From the NCBI GenBank assembly GCA_029785625.1, contig JAFLZI010000036.1, positions 1 through 5,305 on the forward strand: a stretch of DNA of 5,305 bases, written 5' to 3'. Shown in pieces: positions 1 to 5,155 of the stretch; within the stretch, counting starts at the first letter, position 1; the number at the start of each line of letters is the position of its first letter. Both the position numbers and the translations under genes were made by a program. Below the pieces are notes generated by a model. That model ran no database searches, was not told where the DNA came from, and saw only the letters and a list, made by a program, of their open reading frames with translations. The DNA comes from Nitrososphaerota archaeon. Lineage in GTDB: Archaea; Thermoproteota; Nitrososphaeria; Nitrososphaerales; UBA183.

Positions 1-841
1 CCCCCCAGACCGTGGGAGCTTCGTATACGCGAAAGGGAGCGACCTTCGAAAGGGGGAGAAGGTAGTGAAAAGAGGGCAGACCATCAGAGCCCAGGACGTA
101 GGCGCCCTCCTGAGTCTCGGTCTGAAGGAGGTGAGCGTGAGGCGGAGGCTCCTGGCTTCGGTGATAGCAACAGGAAGCGAGCTGACAGACAAAGTGGAAC
201 CGGCGCAGGAGAAGGTGGTCAACAGCCACGGCCCGTACTTCCTCTCGCTTTTGCATGCCCTGGGATGTGTTCCGGTCGACATGGGGGTTGCGAAGGACGA
301 TCCCGGCGAGATTCGGAGTGCGCTGCGGAAGGCTCTGGCGAGGTCGGACTTTGTCCTCACTCTGGGGGGGACTTCGGTCGGACGGGCGGACCTGGTGGGG
401 GAGGCTGTTAGGTCCCTAGTCCCTGATGTCTTCGTCCATGGGATCAAGATGGACAGAGGCAGGGTGGCAGGCATCGCAGTCGTCGAAGGGAAGCCGGTCC
501 TGATGATGCCAGGGCCGATACAGGGGGCAATGAACGCCTTCATCCTTCTTGGCGCCAGGGTGATTGGTTGGTTGCAGGGGGGCGAAAGGATGGGGGTCGA
601 GGTGAGCTGTCCTCTGGAAGGCCAATGGGAGGCCAGGAAGCGGTTCTCCCATTTCAGAAAGGTGCTCTACGTCAAGCTCGTCCCCGGGGACCGGACGTCC
701 GCCCGGCCCCTGGCCGGTGACACCGAGTCAATCAAAGTCCTGTGCGAAGCGGACGGCTACGTGATAGTGCCAGAGGAAGTCGCGCGCCTCGCGGAAGGGA
801 GCGTCGTCCGGGTAAACCTCCTCCCTGGCTTCTCCTTCTAG
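1..841 (+). CDS. moeA: MoeA-type molybdopterin molybdenumtransferase, C-terminal part (5' truncated by window edge)
   Basis: MoeA inserts metal (molybdate, or tungstate in some archaea) into molybdopterin after MoaB/MogA adenylylates it. The reading frame is open from base 2 and matches MoeA before the GTG at 65: the stretch GSDLRKGEKVVKRGQTI fits the family segment entering the MoeA/MogA-like domain. That GTG is therefore internal, and roughly 130 N-terminal residues lie outside the window. Visible motifs are VIATGSEL (usually STGDEL), the KDDP loop, LGGTSVGRADLV (the GGVSVG...D metal/pterin loop), then the beta-barrel domain IV ending LLPGFSF. Two motifs deviate: the usual KPGKP reads DRGRV (after GIKM), and the usual LPGNPVSA reads MMPGPIQGA. 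This marks a divergent, probably archaeal MoeA subclass. The TAG stop lies in a CTAG shared with the convergent moaE. The family call is firm; exact metal specificity cannot be judged. Confidence 0.9.
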   Translation, partial: PPDRGSFVYAKGSDLRKGEKVVKRGQTIRAQDVGALLSLGLKEVSVRRRLLASVIATGSELTDKVEPAQEKVVNSHGPYFLSLLHALGCVPVDMGVAKDDPGEIRSALRKALARSDFVLTLGGTSVGRADLVGEAVRSLVPDVFVHGIKMDRGRVAGIAVVEGKPVLMMPGPIQGAMNAFILLGARVIGWLQGGERMGVEVSCPLEGQWEARKRFSHFRKVLYVKLVPGDRTSARPLAGDTESIKVLCEADGYVIVPEEVARLAEGSVVRVNLLPGFSF

Positions 842-1269
842 GCCCCGATGGGCTCTCCCTTGGTCCAGGCTTCTCCGCCGCCGGAGAGGCTCTCCCTCTT
901 CCAGAGGGGAAGCGTCCGCTTTATGGTGTCTATGGCGTACCTGCACGCCCCGAAAGCATCGGCCCTGTGCTCCGTGGCTACAGCCACCGCCACGCTCACC
1001 TCCCCGATGCGGAGCCTGCCATACCTGTGGACCATCACCATCTTCCTGACGGGCCATTTCGTCCTCACCTCCGCCTCGATGGCCGACATCCTCTTCTCAG
1101 CCATCCCCTTGTAGACCTGGTACTCCAGTCCTCTGACCGCCCTCCCTTCGTTCCTGTCCCTGACTGTCCCAAGGAAAAGCGTCATCCCTCCGGCCGAGGG
1201 GTCCCGCACCGCCCGCAGGACCTTCGCGACGTCGATGGGAGCCCTGGTTATCCTGACTGTCGGGGCCAA
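838..1269 (-). CDS. moaE: Molybdopterin synthase catalytic (large) subunit MoaE
   Basis: MoaE forms a heterotetramer with MoaD and converts cPMP to molybdopterin, using the MoaD thiocarboxylate as sulfur donor. The 143-residue length is typical. Visible landmarks are GTVRDRN (34-40) with Arg37, LEYQVYKGMAEKRM (48-61), HRYGRLRIGE (81-90), the EHRADAF segment with His101 and Arg102, and KRTLPLWKRE with Lys117 and Lys124. By eye these align with E. coli Arg39, His103/Arg104 and the catalytic lysines Lys119 and Lys126, so all key residues are present. The start is TTG, one base after the moaD stop, with GGAGGA four bases upstream inside the last moaD codons, implying translational coupling. It is the last gene of moaA-moaD-moaE. 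Its stop codon overlaps that of moeA on the other strand. Confidence 0.96.
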   Translation of the reverse strand: MAPTVRITRAPIDVAKVLRAVRDPSAGGMTLFLGTVRDRNEGRAVRGLEYQVYKGMAEKRMSAIEAEVRTKWPVRKMVMVHRYGRLRIGEVSVAVAVATEHRADAFGACRYAIDTIKRTLPLWKRESLSGGGEAWTKGEPIGA

Positions 1270-1270
1270 C

Positions 1271-1510
1271 CTATCCTCCTGCCACCGGCGGGAGCACTCC
1301 TACTTCGTCCCCTTCGTTGAGCGCAGTCCCGGGTTCAGCGACGTCGAAGTTGACCGAGAACTTGAGCGAACCTCTCAGAGAACTCAGGGCCGGATGCGCC
1401 TCTTCCAGCATCCTGGCCAGGTCCCGGACCGACGACCTCTCGGGGACGGTCACAGCTTCGGATTCTGCAGACGCCAGCTCCCTGGCCAAGGCGAAGTACC
1501 GCACCTTCAA
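1271..1510 (-). CDS. moaD: Molybdopterin synthase sulfur-carrier (small) subunit MoaD
   Basis: MoaD is a small ubiquitin-fold protein whose C-terminal glycine is adenylated by MoeB and converted to a thiocarboxylate, then docks into MoaE to donate sulfur. It has 79 residues, begins KVRYFALAREL (first beta strand typical of MoaD), contains the EGDEVGVLPPVAGG end, and terminates exactly in Gly-Gly as required. Start choice is uncertain. TTG at 1510 gives the canonical MKVRYFA, but the only SD-like site, GAGG, abuts it directly. GTG at 1504 would place that GAGG six bases upstream and give a 77-residue protein. An in-frame stop (that of moaA, 12 bases before the TTG) excludes longer versions. 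It sits between moaA and moaE, the expected partner. It differs from the second MoaD-like protein at 4870-5145, which is the less canonical of the two. Confidence 0.93.
   Translation of the reverse strand: MKVRYFALARELASAESEAVTVPERSSVRDLARMLEEAHPALSSLRGSLKFSVNFDVAEPGTALNEGDEVGVLPPVAGG
1274..1279 (-). promoter_or_regulatory. SD site for moaE inside the moaD Gly-Gly codons
   Basis: The terminal moaD codons GGA GGA form GGAGGA four bases upstream of the moaE TTG (five bases from GGAGG). This is the best SD in the window and decides the TTG start at 1269, since the moaD stop and start of moaE are only one base apart. Confidence 0.65.
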
Positions 1511-1522
1511 CCTCGTAGGTCG

Positions 1523-2554
1523 TCACCCTCCAATGGCGTTCATGTTCCTGGGCTTGGCCCAGCCGTCGTTTATCCAGGGCATATATCCCACCCCGTCAGG
1601 CTTCTTCCAGACCGCGGCTAGGATGTTCTTCGCCAGCTCCTCGTCGCTCGCGCCGTTCCTAACCGTGCTCCTGAGGTCATGGTACTCGGTGTCGAAAAGG
1701 CACGACAGGAGCTTCCCGTCGGCCGTGAGCCTGATCCTATCGCAGTCGTCACAGAACGGCTCACTCATGGGCGTAATCAGCCCGATGCTCCCCTTCCCAT
1801 CCTCGAACTCCCAGAGCGCAGATGTTTCCGCAGACCCTCGCCCCCGGGGAACCATCGGATACTTGGCTGACACCCTGTCGACTATCTCCTTTCCGCTTAC
1901 CACCCTGTCGTGGCTCCAGATGCCGAGTCCATCGAGTGGCATGAACTCTATGAAACGTATCGCAATCCGCCGCTCGCGGGCGTACTCGACCAGCTCCAGC
2001 AACTCGTCGTCATTGAAGCCGCGTATGGCCACCGAGTTAATCTTCACCGGGTTCAGCCCCTCGCCCAAAGCCCTGTCGATGCCGCGGAGGACCCTCGGGA
2101 GGGCGTCGACGCCCGATATCTTGGTGAACCTGTCTGCTCTGAGGCTGTGGAGGCTTACGGTGACACCCCTCAGCCCGGCATCCCGAAGTGGCTTTGCCTT
2201 CTGCTCCAGGTACCATCCGTTGGTCGTCATATCCACGCTCCGAATCCCTTGAATCTGCACAAGCGACTTCACCAGGCGCTCCAGGTCCCTTCGGAGGAGG
2301 GGTTCCCCGCCGGTGACTCGGATCTTCTCTATCCCGAGCGACGCCAGCACGCCCGCTATCCTTTCGACCTCCTCGAAGCTCAATATCTCCTCCTGCGGGA
2401 TCCAAGACACCTTGTCCTTATCGGGCATGCAGAACAGGCAGGCGAAGTTGCAGCGGTCCGTGACCGAGATCCTCAGCTTCTTGGCGACCCTTCCCTTCCT
2501 GTCCAGCAGCTTCCTTTCGCCGACCGTAGCCTTTTCCATCTGAGACCGAATCAT
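1523..2554 (-). CDS. moaA: GTP 3',8-cyclase MoaA (radical SAM, first step of Moco synthesis)
   Basis: MoaA uses two [4Fe-4S] clusters and S-adenosylmethionine to convert GTP to 3',8-cyclo-7,8-dihydro-GTP, the substrate of MoaC. The 343-residue protein shows LRISVTDRCNFACLFCMP with the radical SAM cysteines Cys35, Cys39 and Cys42. GGEPLLRRD follows (82-90). The C-terminal cluster set is Cys268, Cys271 and Cys285 in FCDDCDRIRLTADGKLLSC. The protein ends MNAIGG, the Gly-Gly tail that MoaA threads into its active site. A small variation is SLHSL (134-138) where SLDSL is commoner. Length and motifs indicate an intact enzyme. ATG at 2554 is preceded by no clear SD; ATG at 2539 is an alternative that would remove five residues. 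It is the first gene of the minus-strand operon, divergent from moaC, whose product acts next in the pathway. Confidence 0.97.
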   Translation of the reverse strand: MIRSQMEKATVGERKLLDRKGRVAKKLRISVTDRCNFACLFCMPDKDKVSWIPQEEILSFEEVERIAGVLASLGIEKIRVTGGEPLLRRDLERLVKSLVQIQGIRSVDMTTNGWYLEQKAKPLRDAGLRGVTVSLHSLRADRFTKISGVDALPRVLRGIDRALGEGLNPVKINSVAIRGFNDDELLELVEYARERRIAIRFIEFMPLDGLGIWSHDRVVSGKEIVDRVSAKYPMVPRGRGSAETSALWEFEDGKGSIGLITPMSEPFCDDCDRIRLTADGKLLSCLFDTEYHDLRSTVRNGASDEELAKNILAAVWKKPDGVGYMPWINDGWAKPRNMNAIGG

Positions 2555-2620
2555 AACATCCGCGTAAAAACATTCCCGACGAGGGAACGGCTATAACGGG
2601 CGGAGTGGAGCTCATGAGAC
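2555..2620. promoter_or_regulatory. Divergent promoter region between moaA and moaC
   Basis: This 66-bp gap must hold promoters for both divergent Moco operons. A TATA-like core CTATAAC (2591-2597; GTTATAG on the minus strand) is the best candidate. Its centre lies 27 bases before the moaC GTG, the usual archaeal TATA-to-start-site distance, so moaC mRNA is probably leaderless. Read on the minus strand, the same core would start the moaA transcript near 2567, leaving a leader of about 13 bases. Whether one box serves both directions is inference. No room or sign of a Moco riboswitch is present. Confidence 0.5.
2573..2587. promoter_or_regulatory. Short dyad, candidate operator (TTCCC-N5-GGGAA)
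   Basis: The sequence shows a perfect 5-bp inverted repeat with a 5-bp spacer. It lies next to the TATA-like core: over the moaA initiation region in one direction and over the expected BRE (TFB-recognition element) position of moaC in the other. A dimeric regulator binding here could control both operons. A dyad this short can arise by chance, and no regulator gene is visible, so this is only a candidate. Confidence 0.3.
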
Positions 2621-3064
2621 GTGCCATACCGTCAGGCCGACGTCTCTGAGAAGCCGGTGATTTACCGGGAGGCTATTGCAAGCGGGAGGATCCGGCTGAA
2701 GAAAGGAACAATCACTCTCATCAGGAAGGGAGAATTGGCGAAGGGGGATCCTATCTCCCTCGCGGCGATGACCGCCATAACCGCGGCCAAAAAGACACCC
2801 GAGGTCGTCGCCCTATGTCACCCTCTCAGGATCGAAATGATCGAACCGAAGGTGAAGGTGGGGGACGGATGGGTAGAGGTGACAGTCAGGGTCGCAGCCC
2901 ACGAGAAGACTGGGGTCGAAATGGAGGCGCTGACCGCGGTCTCGGTCGCGCTGCTCAACATATGGGACGTTACCAAGGCTTACGAGAAGGACTCCCGCGG
3001 CCAGTACCCGAGCACGCTAATAGAGTCCATCAAGGTCATCAGCAAAGTAAAGGGAGGAAAATGA
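2621..3064 (+). CDS. moaC: Cyclic pyranopterin monophosphate synthase MoaC
   Basis: MoaC rearranges the MoaA product 3',8-cH2GTP into cPMP with loss of pyrophosphate. The 147-residue protein shows ADVSEKPVIYREAIASGRI at the N-terminus, AAKKTPE (55-61), ALCHPLRIEMI with His67, HEKTGVEMEALTAVSVALL with Glu100 and Glu102, and WDVTKAYEK with Asp116 and Lys119, equivalent by eye to E. coli Asp128 and Lys131. It ends GGK like many MoaC proteins. The GTG start at 2621 is forced: an in-frame stop sits at 2615-2617 and no later start retains the N-terminal motif. There is no well-spaced SD (GGAG ends ten bases upstream), while a TATA-like box lies 27 bases upstream, so a leaderless message is likely. 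It lacks the longer N-terminal extension seen in bacterial MoaC. It overlaps moaB by four bases. Confidence 0.96.
   Translation: MPYRQADVSEKPVIYREAIASGRIRLKKGTITLIRKGELAKGDPISLAAMTAITAAKKTPEVVALCHPLRIEMIEPKVKVGDGWVEVTVRVAAHEKTGVEMEALTAVSVALLNIWDVTKAYEKDSRGQYPSTLIESIKVISKVKGGK
3053..3058 (+). promoter_or_regulatory. SD site for moaB inside the moaC Gly-Gly codons
   Basis: The codons GGA GGA of the moaC C-terminal GGK tail form GGAGGA two bases before the moaB ATG, or GGGAGG with a three-base gap. Spacing is short, but together with the ATGA stop/start overlap it supports coupled translation and fixes the moaB start at 3061. Confidence 0.55.
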
Positions 3065-3582
3065 ACCCCCACGAGGAGCACAGGAAGGCAGGGGAGAGGA
3101 AGCTGAGTGCAAGGGTCTTCACGGTGAGCACGAGCAGGTACATGGCGATGAAAGAAGGGGCGAAGTTCACCGATGAATCGGGAGACGTCGCCGAGGAAGA
3201 ACTGAAGGGAGCCGGGCACGCCGTCGCGTCACGCGGACTCATCTCTGACGACGCCCAGATGCTCCGGGAAGTGGTGAGGGAGTTCCTTTCCGGCAAGGAC
3301 GACGTGCTCCTGTTCACCGGCGGGACCGGCATCTCGAGCCGCGACATAACGATAGAGACGGTAAGACCATTCTTCGAGAAGGAGCTGGCCGGCTTCGGTG
3401 AGCAGTTCAGACGGGCCAGCTTCGACGAGGTGGGAGCCGCAGCCATGATGACCAGGGCTACCCTGGGCGTGGCGAAAGGGAAGCTCATTCTCTGCCTGCC
3501 AGGGTCGCCCAGCGCGGTCAGGACAGCGCTGAGGGAGGTGACAGGGGAGTTGCCCCACGCCGTCCACATAGCCCGCAGTTAG
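3061..3582 (+). CDS. moaB: Molybdopterin adenylyltransferase MoaB (MogA-like)
   Basis: MoaB/MogA proteins transfer AMP from ATP to molybdopterin, preparing it for metal insertion by MoeA; archaea generally use MoaB where many bacteria use MogA. The 173-residue length is normal. Motifs seen are VFTVSTSRY (19-27), FTDESGD (36-42), GLISDD (59-64) with Asp64, LLFTGGTGISSRDITIETV (83-101, the molybdopterin-binding loop) and CLPGSPSAVRTALREV (145-160). It ends with ELPHAVHI. The frame stays open further upstream across moaC, but that extension has no family similarity. ATG at 3061 overlaps the moaC stop as ATGA with an SD just upstream, so it is the true start. MoaB shares its MogA-like fold with domain III of MoeA at the left end, the enzyme that acts next. 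Confidence 0.95.
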   Translation: MNPHEEHRKAGERKLSARVFTVSTSRYMAMKEGAKFTDESGDVAEEELKGAGHAVASRGLISDDAQMLREVVREFLSGKDDVLLFTGGTGISSRDITIETVRPFFEKELAGFGEQFRRASFDEVGAAAMMTRATLGVAKGKLILCLPGSPSAVRTALREVTGELPHAVHIARS

Positions 3583-3635
3583 TGTCTGGCGGCCCCGGCA
3601 AGGTGGAAGAGCGTCCCGGAACCGCAGGTCCGTCC

Positions 3636-4781
3636 CTAGAAGACGGGGAAATCAGGGTCCACAGCGTCCGCCCAGGCACGGACACCTCCACGGAGGTTCC
3701 TGGCCTTGTACCCTCTCGACGCGAGGAAGTCGACGGCGACGGCGCTACGGGTCCCCACCAGGCAATATGCTACGACGGGGTCGTTGACGTCCAGCTCTCT
3801 GAACCTCTTCTCCAGCTCTCCCAGAGGGATGTGCTTCGACCCTTCGAGCTCACCGAAGCTGTTTTCGAACGGTTCCCTGACGTCGAGGAGCTGGATTCTC
3901 TTCCCCTCATCCACCAGGCGCTTGAGCTCCACGGGCGTGATTTCGGTGGGCGACGGCTCCCTCCTGAGGCCGCAGAACGCGTCGTAGTCGACCAGGGCTC
4001 TTATCGAAGGGTCTGGCCCGCACACAGGACACGCCTTGTTCTTCTTGAAGCGAAGCTCGTTGAACGTCATTCCCATGGCGTCGAAGAGGACGAGCCTCCC
4101 CACCAAGGGGTTGCCCTTGCCCAAGAGGAGGCTGGTCGCCTGCGCCGCCTGGATGCTCCCCATTATTCCAGGGAGGACCCCAAGTACCCCTGCCACAGAG
4201 CAGTCCTGGACCGTCTCTGGAGGAGGGGGTTCTGGGAAGAGGCACCTGTAGCATGGACCCCTCGACGCATAGAACACCGAGGCTTGGCCGTCGAACCTGA
4301 ACACACTGGCATAGACGTCCGGCTTGCCCGACAGGACGCACGCATCGTTGATCAGATAGCGGGCGGGGAAATTATCGGTGCAATCCAAGATGACGTCGTA
4401 GCTCGAGACCATCTCGAGCGCGTTCCCCGAATCGAGCCGCACCCCATGCGGCACAGGATTCACGTGAGGGTTGACTTCGCGGAGCTTCTGGGCCGCGACG
4501 TCGGCCTTGCCTCGTCCGACGTCCGCCTCTGTATAGATGACCTGTCTGTGTAGGTTGCTCTTGGCTATGATGTCATCATCGACTATCCCCACCTTCCCTA
4601 CGCCGGCAGCCGCGAGATAGATTGACGCCGGGACTCCCAGGCCTCCGGCTCCGACCACTAGGACGCTGGACCCTTTGAGTTTCCTCTGCCCCTCCGGGCC
4701 TATCTCAGGCATAGTCAGTTGCCTGCTGTATCTTTCAATCTCGTCTCTGGAGAGTTCGGCCGCGTCGGGCTGTCCGGGCAT
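3636..4781 (-). CDS. moeB: MoeB/ThiF-family E1-like adenylyltransferase with C-terminal rhodanese domain (MoeZ/Uba4 architecture)
   Basis: This enzyme should adenylate the C-terminal glycine of MoaD-type proteins with ATP and help load sulfur as a thiocarboxylate. Residues 1-255 are the E1-like domain. They show YSRQLTMPEIG, the nucleotide loop GAGGLG (44-49), SNLHRQVIY (75-83) and DCTDNFPARYLIND with Asp136. Two zinc CxxC pairs are visible (Cys177/Cys180 and Cys251/Cys254). DCSVAGVLGVLPGIMG holds Cys194, aligned with the MOCS3/Uba4 thioester or persulfide cysteine. Residues 280-381 are a rhodanese domain: IQLLDVREPFE, then YCLVGTRS with active Cys340 in a CxxGxRS loop, and GGVRAWA. All expected catalytic residues are present. 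It has 381 residues, like bacterial MoeZ. ATG at 4781 has no SD, and TTTTAA about 30 bases upstream suggests a very short leader. It is convergent with moaB and divergent from the second MoaD-like gene, which it may also activate. Confidence 0.93.
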   Translation of the reverse strand: MPGQPDAAELSRDEIERYSRQLTMPEIGPEGQRKLKGSSVLVVGAGGLGVPASIYLAAAGVGKVGIVDDDIIAKSNLHRQVIYTEADVGRGKADVAAQKLREVNPHVNPVPHGVRLDSGNALEMVSSYDVILDCTDNFPARYLINDACVLSGKPDVYASVFRFDGQASVFYASRGPCYRCLFPEPPPPETVQDCSVAGVLGVLPGIMGSIQAAQATSLLLGKGNPLVGRLVLFDAMGMTFNELRFKKNKACPVCGPDPSIRALVDYDAFCGLRREPSPTEITPVELKRLVDEGKRIQLLDVREPFENSFGELEGSKHIPLGELEKRFRELDVNDPVVAYCLVGTRSAVAVDFLASRGYKARNLRGGVRAWADAVDPDFPVF

Positions 4782-4869
4782 GGTCGTGGAAGGAACGGCC
4801 TCGGCTCGTTAAAAGATTTGGAGCGCCACACGCTCCCCATAAATAGCCAAAGGGTGTTCCCACTCGCGC
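4782..4869. promoter_or_regulatory. Divergent promoter region between the E1-rhodanese gene and the second MoaD-like gene
   Basis: Two TATA-like boxes face outward. On the plus strand ATAAATA (4839-4845) is centred 28 bases before the TTG at 4870, which has no SD, so a leaderless transcript is likely. On the minus strand TTTTAA (4814-4809) is centred about 30 bases before the ATG at 4781, leaving a leader of only a few bases. Both fit archaeal promoter geometry. The assignment rests on spacing and composition alone. Confidence 0.5.
4820..4836. promoter_or_regulatory. Dyad between the two TATA boxes, candidate operator (GGAGCG-N5-CGCTCC)
   Basis: A perfect 6-bp inverted repeat with a 5-bp spacer lies between the outward-facing TATA-like boxes, five bases from one and two bases from the other. 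That places it over both expected BRE positions. A dimeric protein bound here could control both directions. The half-sites differ from those of the dyad at 2573-2587, although spacer length and placement are similar. Confidence 0.35.
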
Positions 4870-5145
4870 TTGATACGCGTCAAGCTGACGGCACAGTTGA
4901 AGGACTGGACCAACGGAGTCTCTAGCTTGGAGATGGACACGGTCCCGGACCTCCAGTCGATGGTGAGGAAGCTGGATGCCAGGTTTCCGGGCATCGGGCA
5001 GAGAATCGTCGACGATCAGGAGAAAATCAGGACCCACGTGAACATATTCGTGAACTCTGAGAACTCGAAAGACCTGCAGAGGGAGATGACGAAGCTCCGT
5101 GACGGGGACACGGTGCATATTTTACCATCTGTCGCGGGGGGGTAA
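4870..5145 (+). CDS. Second MoaD/ThiS-like ubiquitin-fold protein with C-terminal Gly-Gly
   Basis: The protein has 91 residues and the compact beta-grasp pattern of MoaD/ThiS proteins: IRVKLTAQL (first strand), a central helix around PDLQSMVRKLDARFPG (26-41), a strand THVNIFVN (55-62), then RDGDTVHILPSVAGG. It ends exactly in Gly-Gly, so it can be adenylated and thiocarboxylated or conjugated. It is not a copy of the moaD at 1271-1510. The segment FPGIGQRIVDDQEKIRTHV resembles a MoaD-like group often annotated beside BNR or sialidase-like propeller genes (recalled, not searched). TTG at 4870 is the only usable start: an in-frame TAA sits at 4840 and a TATA-like box lies 28 bases upstream with no SD, suggesting leaderless transcription. 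Possible roles are sulfur carrier for an unknown target, archaeal SAMP-like modifier, or tungsten/molybdenum-related carrier. The sequence cannot decide among these. Confidence 0.88.
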   Translation: MIRVKLTAQLKDWTNGVSSLEMDTVPDLQSMVRKLDARFPGIGQRIVDDQEKIRTHVNIFVNSENSKDLQREMTKLRDGDTVHILPSVAGG

Positions 5146-5152
5146 GAGGGAG
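5146..5152 (+). promoter_or_regulatory. SD site for the downstream beta-propeller gene
   Basis: GAGGGAG follows directly after the TAA of the MoaD-like gene and ends three bases before the ATG at 5156. It supports this start and co-transcription of the two genes, which are ten bases apart. Confidence 0.5.
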
Positions 5153-5155
5153 TAG

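Noticed and set aside
65..67. GTG with an SD-like GGGGGAG six bases upstream, as a start for the leftmost gene
   Set aside because: The in-frame sequence before it matches the MoeA family, so the gene is a truncated moeA continuing from outside the window and this GTG is internal.
1317..2252. Long open plus-strand frame (311 codons) antisense to moaA
   Set aside because: It has low-complexity serine/proline-rich content, no family resemblance and lies opposite a clear moaA; it is a by-product of high G+C third positions.
2555..2620. Moco riboswitch upstream of moaA or moaC
   Set aside because: The gap is too short for the known Moco RNA motif and the predicted leaders are about 0-13 bases.
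2614..2649. A 12-codon plus-strand ORF starting with ATG just before moaC, with GGAG three bases upstream
   Set aside because: It could be a leader peptide only if transcription starts upstream of it; the TATA spacing predicts initiation near 2620, and nothing in its codons suggests attenuation.
2815..3060. Upstream extension of the moaB frame across moaC
   Set aside because: The extra 82 residues are a frame-shifted reading of moaC; the ATGA overlap and family length put the start at 3061.
3583..3635. Possible terminator between convergent moaB and the E1 gene
   Set aside because: No stable hairpin with a T-run and no T-rich stretch of the archaeal type is visible on either strand.
3582..4553. 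Long open plus-strand frame (323 codons) antisense to the E1-rhodanese gene
   Set aside because: It lies opposite a gene with intact catalytic motifs and its product shows no recognisable domain.
2584..4799. Shared octamer GGAACGGC in both divergent intergenic regions (2584-2591 and 4792-4799)
   Set aside because: One shared 8-mer between two regions of this size is not rare enough, and it sits at different positions relative to the promoters.
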